Assembly (NCBI GenBank): GCA_035506155.1
Contig: DATJPX010000047.1
Coordinates: 1 to 17,110 of the forward strand
Source: UBA877 sp035506155
Lineage (GTDB): Bacteria > Chloroflexota > Anaerolineae > Anaerolineales > Villigracilaceae
Reading direction: 5' to 3'
Length of the DNA stretch: 17,110 nt
Under the pieces are notes generated by a model. The model was not told where the DNA came from. It worked only from the letters and a program-made list of their open reading frames with translations, and searched no databases. Below, one piece after another: positions 1 to 7,583 of the stretch (positions are counted from its first letter, which is position 1; the number at the start of each line of letters is the position of its first letter). The translations under genes and the position numbers were made by a program.

Positions 1-875
1 CGCCGCAACTGCCCAGGGATAATTTCCTGATCGAACCTCTGCCGCGCGGCACAGCTTCGGTCGTGGGTCTGGCGGCAACGATCCTGGCCAGGCGTGATCC
101 GGAAGCGGTCATGCTCGTCCTCCCGTCGGATCACTATATCCGCAATCGGGATCTCTTCCGCCTGGTCATGCGGGTGGCCGTCCAGGTGGCCGAAAAAGAT
201 TACCTGGTGACCCTCGGGATCACCCCGACCTTCCCGGCGACCGGATACGGGTATATCCAAAGGGACGAAGCTCTGCCGGAAAAATTCGACTACCCGGTCT
301 ATTGCGTCCGGCATTTCACCGAAAAACCGGATGAAGTGAAGGCACGCGCCATGCTGGCGGCCGGGGATCATTCCTGGAACTCCGGCATGTTCGTCTGGCG
401 GGTCGACCGCATCCTGGCGGAATTCGCCCGGCAGATGCCCGAACTGAAATCCGCCCTGGAACGCATCGAGGCTGCCTGGGGGACTCCTCGGGAAGCGACC
501 ACGCTTGCCGCGGAATGGCCGCAGCTCAAGTCGGAGACGATCGATTACGGGATCATGGAGAACGCCATTAACGTCGCGGTCCTCCCGGCGGGCGGCCTGG
601 AATGGAGCGACGTCGGCTCGTGGGATTCGCTCTTCGACGTGCTCCTTCCGGACGAAGGCGGCAACGTTGTCGTGAACAGCGAACACATGGCCCTGGAAAC
701 GCACGACACCCTGGTCTACTCGACCGACAAGAAGCTGGTCGTGACGATCGGTGTGGACGATCTGATCGTGATCGATTCGGGCGATGCCCTGCTGGTCTGC
801 CGGCGGGACCAAGCCCAGATGGTGCGTCAGGTCATCGCGAACCTGAAGAAAAACCAGCGAGAAGATTACCTTTAG
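1..875 (+). CDS. manC: Mannose-1-phosphate guanylyltransferase, 5'-truncated by the window edge
   Basis: The enzyme joins mannose 1-phosphate and GTP to give GDP-mannose, the donor for cytoplasmic glycan and glycolipid synthesis. The reading frame is open from base 3, so the GTG at 63 is internal, not the start. Upstream of it the frame already encodes the family motif EPLPRGTA (usually EPxGRNTA). Further family signatures follow in order: VLPSDHY, PATGYGYI, FTEKPDE, WNSGMFVW, IDYGIMEN and WSDVGSWDSL. The protein ends soon after the nucleotidyltransferase and beta-helix part, so the phosphomannose isomerase cupin domain of bifunctional enzymes is absent. The stop codon overlaps the Shine-Dalgarno of topA, implying one transcript. 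The call is firm at family level. Specificity for mannose rather than another hexose phosphate is inferred from the motifs. Confidence 0.9.
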   Translation, partial: PQLPRDNFLIEPLPRGTASVVGLAATILARRDPEAVMLVLPSDHYIRNRDLFRLVMRVAVQVAEKDYLVTLGITPTFPATGYGYIQRDEALPEKFDYPVYCVRHFTEKPDEVKARAMLAAGDHSWNSGMFVWRVDRILAEFARQMPELKSALERIEAAWGTPREATTLAAEWPQLKSETIDYGIMENAINVAVLPAGGLEWSDVGSWDSLFDVLLPDEGGNVVVNSEHMALETHDTLVYSTDKKLVVTIGVDDLIVIDSGDALLVCRRDQAQMVRQVIANLKKNQREDYL

Positions 876-885
876 GAGGTGACTC

Positions 886-3192
886 GTGGAAGCTTATTGC
901 ATGAAGTGCAAGACAAAACGGGAAATTGTCGACCCCGTGGCGGCTTTCAACAAAGCCGGGGCGCCGATCACCCGCGGCACATGCGGCGTCTGCGGGACGG
1001 CCTTGTATCGAATCGGCAAGACTCCCGCACACGAGGGCATGGTCAAGCCGGAGAAGGTCGAGACCCGTTCAGGCAAGCTGGTGATCGTCGAATCGCCCGC
1101 CAAGGCCAAAACGGTCGGCCGTTTCCTCGGCAAAGGGTATACGGTGCGGGCTTCCGTCGGACACGTGCGCGACCTGCTTCGCTCGCAGCTCTCGGTGGAC
1201 GTGGAAAACAACTTCACCCCCAAGTACCGCGTCCCGAACGAAAAGAAGGAAGTGGTCAAGGAACTCAAACAGCTGGCGAAGGAACATGCCGAGATCTATC
1301 TTGCCACCGACCCCGACCGCGAAGGCGAGGCGATCTCCTGGCACTTGATGGAAGCCGCTGCCATCGATCCCAAACTTGCCAAGCGGGTGGTCTTCCATGA
1401 AATCACCGAAGGTGCGATCAACGAGGCCTTCTCAAACCCGCGCGATATCAATATGGACCTGGTCAATGCCCAGCAGGCTCGGCGCATCCTGGACCGGCTC
1501 GTGGGTTACAGCATCAGCCCGATCCTTTGGGAAAAAGTCCGCAGCCGCCTCTCGGCGGGACGCGTCCAGTCGGTGGCCCTTCGCCTGATCGTCGAGCGCG
1601 AGCGCGAGATCGATGCATTCGTGCCGGTCGAATACTGGTCGATCGGGGCGGAACTGCGCCCGCAGGGACAGAAGCAGACCTTCCTGACCAAGCTGGTCAA
1701 GATCGACGACAAGGATCCCGAGCTCGGCAAGGAAGAGGTCGTCAAGCCCATCCTGGTCGACATGGAAAAGGCCGCCTACGAGGTCACCCGGGTAAAACGC
1801 GGCGAACGCCGGCGCAAGCCCTCCGCTCCCTTTATCACGTCCACGCTCCAGCAGGAAGCTTCCCGCAAGCTGGGCTTCACCGCCAAGCGGACGATGGGAC
1901 TGGCCCAGGGCCTTTATGAGGGCCAGGACGTGGGCGAGGGCGGCACCACCGGCCTGATCACTTACATGCGTACCGACTCGACCAACATCGCCGAAGTGGC
2001 CCGGACGGAAGTCCGCCAGTACATTGCCCAGCGCTACGGAAACGATTTCCTACCCGAGAAGCCGATCGAATACACCAAGAAGGTGGCTGGCGCCCAGGAG
2101 GCCCATGAAGCCATCCGCCCGACCTCGGCGCTGCGCGATCCGGAGAAGGTCAAGCCCTTCCTCGAGCCGGCCATGTTCAAGTTGTACCAGCTCATCTGGC
2201 AGCGTTTCGTGGCCTGCCAGATGGAATCGGCCGTCTACGATACCCTTTCCGTCGATGTGACTGGCAAGGGGGACGACCACTCTTATATCCTGCGGGCAGC
2301 CGGTTCGGCGGTCAAATTCCCCGGCTTCCTGGTGGTCTACGAAGAAGCGAAAGACGAGGATAAGAAGACCGAGGAAGAGGACGAGATGAACGTCCGCATC
2401 CCGGCCTCCATCGCCGAGGGCCAGAAACAGGACCTGGTTCGGTTGATCCCGGAGCAGCACTTCACCCAGCCGCCGCCGCGTTACTCGGAAGCCTCCCTGG
2501 TGGCGATCCTGGAAGAGTACGGCATCGGCCGGCCGTCCACGTATGCGCCCACCCTTTCCACCATCCAGCAACGCGGTTATGTCGAGCGAGTCGACCGGCG
2601 CCTGATTCCGACCGAGACGGGCATCCTGGTCAACGACCTGATGATGCAGTATTTCCCGGACATCATCGATTTCCAGTTCACCGCCCACATGGAAGAGGAC
2701 CTCGACAAGATCGCCGAAGGCCAGGCGGAGTGGGAAAAGATCGTCGGGACTTTCTATACCCCATTCGAAGTGACCGTTAAAAAAGCCCAGGCTGAGATGC
2801 CGGTCACGAAGACCGGGCCTGAGCCGATCGGACGCGCCTGCCCGGATTGTGGCAAGGAACTGGTCATCCGCTATGGCCGTTATGGGAAGTTCATCTCGTG
2901 CTCAGGTTTCCCGGATTGCCGCCATACCGAACCCTGGCTTGAGAAGATCGGCGTCACCTGCCCGAAGGATGGCGGGGACGTCGTCCAGCGCAAGACCCGC
3001 AAAGGCCGGATCTTTTTCGGCTGCAACAATTATCCCAACTGCGACTTCACGTCCTGGAAGCGCCCGCTGGCCCAACCCTGTCCGAAATGCGGCGGTTTGT
3101 TGGTCATCGCCAACAAGCGGGAAGCCCAATGCACGGCGTGCGAAGAGACGTTCCTACTCGAAGATGTGATCCCTGAGACTGCACAGGAGTAA
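886..3192 (+). CDS. topA: DNA topoisomerase I (type IA) with extra N-terminal zinc module
   Basis: Relaxes negative supercoils by cutting and resealing one DNA strand. The GTG start at 886 follows AGGAGGT at 874-880 with good spacing. Residues 1-50 form a small four-cysteine module (C5, C8, C33, C36) that precedes the normal start of the family; I believe it is the DUF5679-type module of Chloroflexota. The TOPRIM domain begins near residue 63 (LVIVESPAKAKT, Glu69) and includes DPDREGEA with Asp142, Asp144 and Glu146. The catalytic Tyr360 sits in GLITYMRTDST. The C-terminal end has three zinc-ribbon-like repeats from about residue 645. The first is complete (CPDC, then two more Cys). The middle one starts CPKDGG and so lacks one Cys. 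The last has CPKC and CTAC. The length (768 aa) is ordinary. It lies 10 nt after manC and abuts the next start codon. Confidence 0.97.
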   Translation: MEAYCMKCKTKREIVDPVAAFNKAGAPITRGTCGVCGTALYRIGKTPAHEGMVKPEKVETRSGKLVIVESPAKAKTVGRFLGKGYTVRASVGHVRDLLRSQLSVDVENNFTPKYRVPNEKKEVVKELKQLAKEHAEIYLATDPDREGEAISWHLMEAAAIDPKLAKRVVFHEITEGAINEAFSNPRDINMDLVNAQQARRILDRLVGYSISPILWEKVRSRLSAGRVQSVALRLIVEREREIDAFVPVEYWSIGAELRPQGQKQTFLTKLVKIDDKDPELGKEEVVKPILVDMEKAAYEVTRVKRGERRRKPSAPFITSTLQQEASRKLGFTAKRTMGLAQGLYEGQDVGEGGTTGLITYMRTDSTNIAEVARTEVRQYIAQRYGNDFLPEKPIEYTKKVAGAQEAHEAIRPTSALRDPEKVKPFLEPAMFKLYQLIWQRFVACQMESAVYDTLSVDVTGKGDDHSYILRAAGSAVKFPGFLVVYEEAKDEDKKTEEEDEMNVRIPASIAEGQKQDLVRLIPEQHFTQPPPRYSEASLVAILEEYGIGRPSTYAPTLSTIQQRGYVERVDRRLIPTETGILVNDLMMQYFPDIIDFQFTAHMEEDLDKIAEGQAEWEKIVGTFYTPFEVTVKKAQAEMPVTKTGPEPIGRACPDCGKELVIRYGRYGKFISCSGFPDCRHTEPWLEKIGVTCPKDGGDVVQRKTRKGRIFFGCNNYPNCDFTSWKRPLAQPCPKCGGLLVIANKREAQCTACEETFLLEDVIPETAQE

Positions 3193-3381
3193 ATGATGTT
3201 CCTACTTTATCTCGATCCCGGTTCCGGAAGTTTTTTGATCCAATTACTGATCGCAGGCCTGGCCGGCGCCAGCATTGCCATCGCCGCAAGCTGGAGCAGG
3301 ATCAAACGCTGGCTCAATCGCAAAAAGACGAAGACCCAGGCAGATGTCGATGACGATGACGAAGAACAGCCCGGCGCTTAG
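3193..3381 (+). CDS. Small single-pass membrane protein with LYLDPGSGS N-terminus, function unknown
   Basis: A 62-residue protein whose ATG follows the topA stop codon directly; the SD-like AGGAG at 3185-3189 lies inside the end of topA. The N-terminus LLYLDPGSGSF is a motif I recall from short membrane proteins in several phyla, with no known function. One hydrophobic helix (about residues 12-33) is followed by a basic stretch (KRWLNRKKTK) and an acidic tail rich in Asp and Glu. The charge pattern suggests the tail is cytoplasmic. The gene overlaps the start of the downstream methyltransferase in another frame, so the two are probably translationally coupled. The motif and tight packing make it a real gene despite its size. 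Confidence 0.75.
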   Translation: MMFLLYLDPGSGSFLIQLLIAGLAGASIAIAASWSRIKRWLNRKKTKTQADVDDDDEEQPGA

Positions 3382-4741
3382 CGCCTCCTTCCGCGACCCG
3401 AGCGGTTTCCTGTTCACCCGGGAAGGGATTCTCTACCGGCAGGTCAACCAGTCCTACGCCCAGGATTACGGGCTGATGATGGACTCCGGCCTCTATGCCA
3501 AGCTGATCAAAGTCGGCCTGTTGATTCCGCACGCCGAGGTCAAGGTCAAGCCTGCCGAAGACAAGCTCGCCTTCAAGATCATCCGCCCCGAACGGGTCCC
3601 GTTCATCACCTATCCGTATGAGTGGTCGTTCGGCCAGTTGAAGGATGCCGCCCTGGCGACCCTCTCGATCCAGCGGCGGGCTCTCAAGCTGGGCATGTCC
3701 CTCAAGGACGCCAGCGCTTACAATATCCAGTTTTATAACGGCAAAGCCACCCTGATCGACACCCTCTCCTTCGAAGCATACAAGGAAGGGGAGCCTTGGG
3801 TGGCTTATCGCCAATTCTGCCAGCATTTCCTGGCTCCGCTGGCGCTGATGGCCTATCGGGACGTGCGCCTGAGCCAGCTACTGCGCGTCTACATCGACGG
3901 GGTGCCGCTCGACCTGGCCAGCCGGCTGCTGCCGGTCCGCACCCGCATCAATCTGGGATTGGCTTCCCACATCCACCTGCACGCCGGCGCGCAAAAGCGA
4001 TATGCGGATGTGGCAGTCTCGGAAGCCCGTCAGGGGCGGACGATGACCAAAGAGGCCTTGCTGGGCCTGATCAGCAGCCTCAGGACGACCATCCGCAAGC
4101 TGGAATGGAAACCGGCCGGGACCGAATGGGCGGATTACTATGCCGCCAACAACTACACCGATATGGCCTTCGAGCACAAGAAGGCCCTGGTGGGGGACTG
4201 GCTGGCAAAGGCCCGGGCGAAGACCGTCTGGGACCTGGGCGCAAATACGGGCCTTTTCAGCCGGGTGGCCGCGGCAGGAGGGGCGTTCGTCGTCTCCTCG
4301 GATATCGACCCGGCGGCCGTGGAGGTCAACTACCGGCTGGTCAAAGAAAATAAAGAGACCAACCTCCAGCCGATGGTACTCGACCTGACCAATCCCAGCC
4401 CGGCGATCGGCTGGAACAACCAAGAGCGACAGGCGTTCAGCGAACGCGGCCCGGCCCAGGCGGTCCTGGCGCTGGCGCTCGTCCACCACCTGGCGATTGC
4501 GAACAATGTCCCGCTGGGCCGGGTGGCGGAGTTCTTCGCCGGCTGCGGGGAATGGTTGATCGTCGAGTTTGTCCCGAAGAGCGATTCACAGGTCCAAAAG
4601 CTCCTGCGCAGCCGCCAGGACATCTTCCCCGATTACACCCGGGAAGGTTTCGAAAAAGCCTTCGGACAGTGGTACACTATTAAACAATCCAGCGCGGTGC
4701 GCGATTCCGAGCGCTGGCTCTATCTTATGAAACAAAAATAG
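3350..4741 (+). CDS. Class I SAM-dependent methyltransferase with kinase-like N-terminal region
   Basis: A 463-residue protein. The C-terminal half carries the SAM-binding glycine motif WDLGANTGLFSRV (Trp294, Asp295), followed by the acidic end of strand 2 (SSDIDP) and a later LALVHHLAI segment. This resembles the family annotated as NoeA-like or nodulation-protein methyltransferases. The N-terminal half has FRDPSGFLF, PYEWSFGQLKDA and a block where Asp120, Asn125 and Asp137 are spaced like the catalytic loop and metal-binding Asp of aminoglycoside-kinase folds. The substrate is unknown. Start choice is uncertain: in-frame ATGs lie at 3344, 3350 and 3356 within the end of the small membrane protein gene, with only a weak AGG upstream. 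An ATG at 3275 would lie deep inside that gene and is unlikely. Overlap suggests coupled translation. Confidence 0.8.
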   Translation: MTMTKNSPALSASFRDPSGFLFTREGILYRQVNQSYAQDYGLMMDSGLYAKLIKVGLLIPHAEVKVKPAEDKLAFKIIRPERVPFITYPYEWSFGQLKDAALATLSIQRRALKLGMSLKDASAYNIQFYNGKATLIDTLSFEAYKEGEPWVAYRQFCQHFLAPLALMAYRDVRLSQLLRVYIDGVPLDLASRLLPVRTRINLGLASHIHLHAGAQKRYADVAVSEARQGRTMTKEALLGLISSLRTTIRKLEWKPAGTEWADYYAANNYTDMAFEHKKALVGDWLAKARAKTVWDLGANTGLFSRVAAAGGAFVVSSDIDPAAVEVNYRLVKENKETNLQPMVLDLTNPSPAIGWNNQERQAFSERGPAQAVLALALVHHLAIANNVPLGRVAEFFAGCGEWLIVEFVPKSDSQVQKLLRSRQDIFPDYTREGFEKAFGQWYTIKQSSAVRDSERWLYLMKQK

Positions 4742-4767
4742 GTGTTTCACATTTTTAAAAGGTTTTG

Positions 4768-4773
4768 TATAAT
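4768..4773 (+). promoter_or_regulatory. Probable -10 box (TATAAT) of the membrane-protein gene at 4809
   Basis: A perfect TATAAT lies in a short AT-rich gap after the methyltransferase. Initiation near 4780 would give a leader of about 29 nt holding GAGGAG (4797-4802). I see no convincing -35 hexamer at 16-18 bp, so the promoter may be weak or activator-dependent, or this gene may also receive readthrough. Confidence 0.5.
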
Positions 4774-4808
4774 CATGGTATTGGCCCATTGAGTCAGAGG
4801 AGATGTTC

Positions 4809-5831
4809 ATGAAGAGTGATTTCCTGAAGAAACCGGTGGTCGCTGGACTGATTGGCGCTGTGATCGGTCTCATTGTTGGCCTGATCTGGGCGTGGGTCAT
4901 CCAGCCGGTTGAGTGGACGAATTTGCCGCCCGCTTCATTAGACCCCTCTTACCAGGAACAATACGTCAGGATGGCGATCGATTCCTACCGCGTGGATCCG
5001 AACGACGCGCTGGCAAAAGCGCGCTTCCAGGGCCTGGGCGCGGCAGGGCCGACCGTGCTCGGGTACATCAAGAATAATCCTGCCGGACAGGACGCCAACG
5101 CCATTACCGCTTTCATGAACGTCGTCGAACCGGGTGGAGTCGTCCCGACGCCCGCGACCGGCGGTTCGACCACCCCGGGAACCGGCAGCACGGCGGGGAA
5201 GGGCGGCTCGCTGACCGTCGTCGTGATCATCGGGGCGATCGTCGCCTTTATCATCCTGGGTTTCGTGATCTTCCGCTATTTGATCCCGCTCTTCCGGAAC
5301 ACCAGCAGCGGCGCCCCCAGTGCGGCCCGGCGGGCCCAGGATATCACCAGCCAGACCGAGTTGACGGATTACGAAGCCATGGGCGAAGAGCCCCCGATTG
5401 CCCAATTCGTCACCACGTACGTGCTTGGAGACGACCTTTTCGATGACTCGTTCAGCATCGACTCACCTTCCGGAGAATTCCTGGGTGAGTGCGGCATCGG
5501 CATTTCCGAGACGATCGGCGTGGGTGAGCCGAAGAAAGTCCAGGCGTTCGAAGTCTGGTTGTTCGACAAGAATGACATCCAGACCGTCACCAAGGTCCTG
5601 ATGAGTACGCATGCCTTCAACGATGTGGCCACCTTCCAGCGCCTGCAGGCCAAGGGCGAGCCCTTCATGGTCGAACGCGGCAAGCAGGTGGTCCTGGAGA
5701 CGGCTGCGCTGCAGCTTGTCGCCACAGTCTCCGATATGCAGTTTGGGCAGGGCGCCCTCCCCGAGAGCAGCTATTTCGACCGGCTGACCCTCGAGATCGC
5801 CGTCTGGCCCAAGGTGACTGCGCCGGCATAA
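4809..5831 (+). CDS. Two-helix membrane protein with cytoplasmic C-terminal domain, function unknown
   Basis: A 340-residue protein that I do not recognise. The ATG at 4809 is preferred over 4803 because GAGGAG ends at 4802, leaving a normal 6-nt spacer. The first transmembrane helix spans about residues 9-31. A loop of about 100 residues follows and becomes Gly/Ser/Thr/Pro-rich near 110-133. The second helix spans about 135-161. The C-terminal domain (about 190-340) is acidic at its start and then looks like a compact beta-rich fold without Cys pairs or obvious catalytic motifs. The likely topology puts the N- and C-termini inside and the loop outside. It has its own -10 box and terminator, so it is probably monocistronic. 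This pattern looks typical of lineage-specific Chloroflexota envelope proteins, which is inference. Confidence 0.75.
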   Translation: MKSDFLKKPVVAGLIGAVIGLIVGLIWAWVIQPVEWTNLPPASLDPSYQEQYVRMAIDSYRVDPNDALAKARFQGLGAAGPTVLGYIKNNPAGQDANAITAFMNVVEPGGVVPTPATGGSTTPGTGSTAGKGGSLTVVVIIGAIVAFIILGFVIFRYLIPLFRNTSSGAPSAARRAQDITSQTELTDYEAMGEEPPIAQFVTTYVLGDDLFDDSFSIDSPSGEFLGECGIGISETIGVGEPKKVQAFEVWLFDKNDIQTVTKVLMSTHAFNDVATFQRLQAKGEPFMVERGKQVVLETAALQLVATVSDMQFGQGALPESSYFDRLTLEIAVWPKVTAPA

Positions 5832-5858
5832 CCAGCCGGGAATAACGGATTAAATCAT

Positions 5859-5885
5859 TCGGGCGGCCTAATTCAGGCCGCCCGA
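5859..5885 (+). terminator. Hairpin terminator between convergent genes
   Basis: An 11-bp perfect stem (5859-5869 with 5875-5885) encloses a 5-nt AATTC loop and is followed by TTTTATTT on the plus strand. This is a standard intrinsic terminator for the gene ending at 5831. It also lies just past the greA stop at 5892. The minus-strand tail is only moderately U-rich, so termination from that side is possible but weaker. Confidence 0.85.
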
Positions 5886-5891
5886 TTTTAT

Positions 5892-6365
5892 TTACTCGAT
5901 CTTCAAAATCTTCAACTTGAGCTTTCCGCCGGGGGTTTCCACGTCGACTGTCTCGCCGACGTGGTGGTCCATCAAAGCCCGGCCGATGGGGGATTCGTGG
6001 GAGATCTTCCCGGTGCGCGGGTCGGCTTCCTTCGCCCCGACCATGTGATAGGTTTCCGGATCGAAGCCGGATTCCTGGACGGTTACATGTGTCCCGACGG
6101 CAACGACGTTTCTCGGTCCGCTCTTCTCTTCGACGATGATGGCATTCCGCAGGGCGAACTCGATTTCAAGGATGCGGCCTTCGAGGAAGCCCTGGTCCTC
6201 CTTGGCCTTGTGATAATCGGCGTTCTCCGAAAGATCGCCCATCTGGATGGCGTCCCGCAAGCGGCGCGCCAGGGCTTCCCTTTGGGGTCCTTTCATGTCC
6301 TTGAGCTCGGCTTCGAGCTTGGCAGCGCCTTCGGCAGTCAGGTAAGTGGGTTGTTTATCGGCCAT
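5892..6365 (-). CDS. greA: Transcription elongation factor GreA
   Basis: GreA enters the RNA polymerase secondary channel and stimulates cleavage of backtracked transcripts. At 157 residues the length is typical. The N-terminal coiled coil carries the tip motif GDLSENADYHKAK with the two acidic residues Asp44 and Glu47 that help hold the catalytic magnesium. The C-terminal FKBP-like domain includes SPIGRALMDHHVGE and ETPGGKLKLKIL. The start ATG has only a purine-rich GAGAGA as SD. The gene begins 14 nt after the stop of the dGTPase-like gene, so the two are surely co-transcribed. Nothing unusual is seen in the protein. Confidence 0.97.
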   Translation of the reverse strand: MADKQPTYLTAEGAAKLEAELKDMKGPQREALARRLRDAIQMGDLSENADYHKAKEDQGFLEGRILEIEFALRNAIIVEEKSGPRNVVAVGTHVTVQESGFDPETYHMVGAKEADPRTGKISHESPIGRALMDHHVGETVDVETPGGKLKLKILKIE

Positions 6366-6379
6366 ATCTCTCTCGCTCG

Positions 6380-7528
6380 CTAGGGTCTGAGGTGCGGATC
6401 ATGGAGGCGTTCGTGTTCGTCGATGGCGAACCGGTCGGTCATGCCGGCAATGTAGTCGCAGATCGTCCGCTCCAGGCCGCGCGCCGGGATCCAGGCCTGG
6501 ACATGATCCGGGAGGATGAGCGGCTCGTCGTGATAGGAGTTGAACAGGTCTGTGATGATGTGTTCGGCCTTGACCTGCATGCGGACGACCCGATAATGGC
6601 GGTAGAGTTTCTTGTAGAGAAAATCCTTCAACTCCCGGTTGCGGCGCTGGACGTCCTCGCTGTAACCGATGACGTTATAGGATAGCTTTTGCAGGTCCAA
6701 CGCCGACCCGGCGCCGCTTTCCTTCAGGCGGGCGTCTGTCGCCTGGACCATGTCCGTGACCATCATCCCGACCAGGTGACGGATCATGCGGTGCCGCTCG
6801 AGATCCTCCAGGCCGGGTCCCTTCCAATTGAAGGTATGGACCAGGATCTCCCAAATGGCGATCCCATCCAGGAGCTGGGGTGTGATCATGCCCGAGCGGA
6901 GGCCGTCATCCAGGTCATGGGTGGTGTAGGCCAGCTCATCGGCGACGTTGCAGATCTGGGTTTCCAGGTTGCCGCGCACTTCCGGGTTGAAATCGCGCGC
7001 ATCCGAAATATCGTATTCCGATTCGTGCTTGACCATGCCCTCACGGACTTCGTAGGTCAGATTCAGGCCGGGGAATTCGGGGTAGCGTTGTTCAAGCTCA
7101 GTTACGATGCGCAGGGATTGCTTGTTGTGGTCGAATCCGCCGTACTCTTTCATCAAGCGCGCCAGGGTGTATTCCCCGGCGTGCCCGAAGGGGGAGTGCC
7201 CCAGGTCGTGGGCCAGGCAGATGGCCTCGACCAGGTCTTCGTTCGCGCCGAGGGCGCGGGCGATCGTCCGGCCCACTTGGGCTACTTCCAGGGTGTGGGT
7301 CAGGCGGGTACGGAAGTAATCCCCTTCGAAATTGATAAAGACCTGCGTCTTGTATTCCAGCCGCCGGAAGGCGGTCGTGTGAAGGATGCGGTCACGATCG
7401 CGCTGGAAGGGGGTACGGTAATCGGGCTCGCGATCCAGGTAGGCGCGGCCCTTGGTATCCTTGCTGCGCATGGCGTACGGCGCAAGGCTGCGATCTTCGA
7501 TTTCCTCGAGTTCGAGACGGGAATACAT
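6380..7528 (-). CDS. dgt: Deoxyguanosinetriphosphate triphosphohydrolase-like HD-domain protein
   Basis: Members of this HD-family group hydrolyse dNTPs to the nucleoside and triphosphate and help set dNTP pools. The metal ligands are visible: His78 in RLTHTLEV, His107-Asp108 in AHDLGHSPFGH, and Asp197 in CNVADELAYTTHD. The N-terminus contains TPFQRDRDRILHTTAFRRL, typical of the dGTPase family. At 382 residues it matches the shorter 'dGTPase-like' branch rather than the longer E. coli Dgt. AGGAG lies 8 nt upstream of the ATG. It sits 55 nt downstream of the isopentenyl phosphate kinase gene and 14 nt upstream of greA. Whether dGTP is the preferred substrate cannot be read from the sequence. 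Confidence 0.93.
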   Translation of the reverse strand: MYSRLELEEIEDRSLAPYAMRSKDTKGRAYLDREPDYRTPFQRDRDRILHTTAFRRLEYKTQVFINFEGDYFRTRLTHTLEVAQVGRTIARALGANEDLVEAICLAHDLGHSPFGHAGEYTLARLMKEYGGFDHNKQSLRIVTELEQRYPEFPGLNLTYEVREGMVKHESEYDISDARDFNPEVRGNLETQICNVADELAYTTHDLDDGLRSGMITPQLLDGIAIWEILVHTFNWKGPGLEDLERHRMIRHLVGMMVTDMVQATDARLKESGAGSALDLQKLSYNVIGYSEDVQRRNRELKDFLYKKLYRHYRVVRMQVKAEHIITDLFNSYHDEPLILPDHVQAWIPARGLERTICDYIAGMTDRFAIDEHERLHDPHLRP

Positions 7529-7583
7529 AATAGCGCTCCTGGAATTGAAAGGAGGATGAGTTTAATGCAGGACGGACAGGCTG

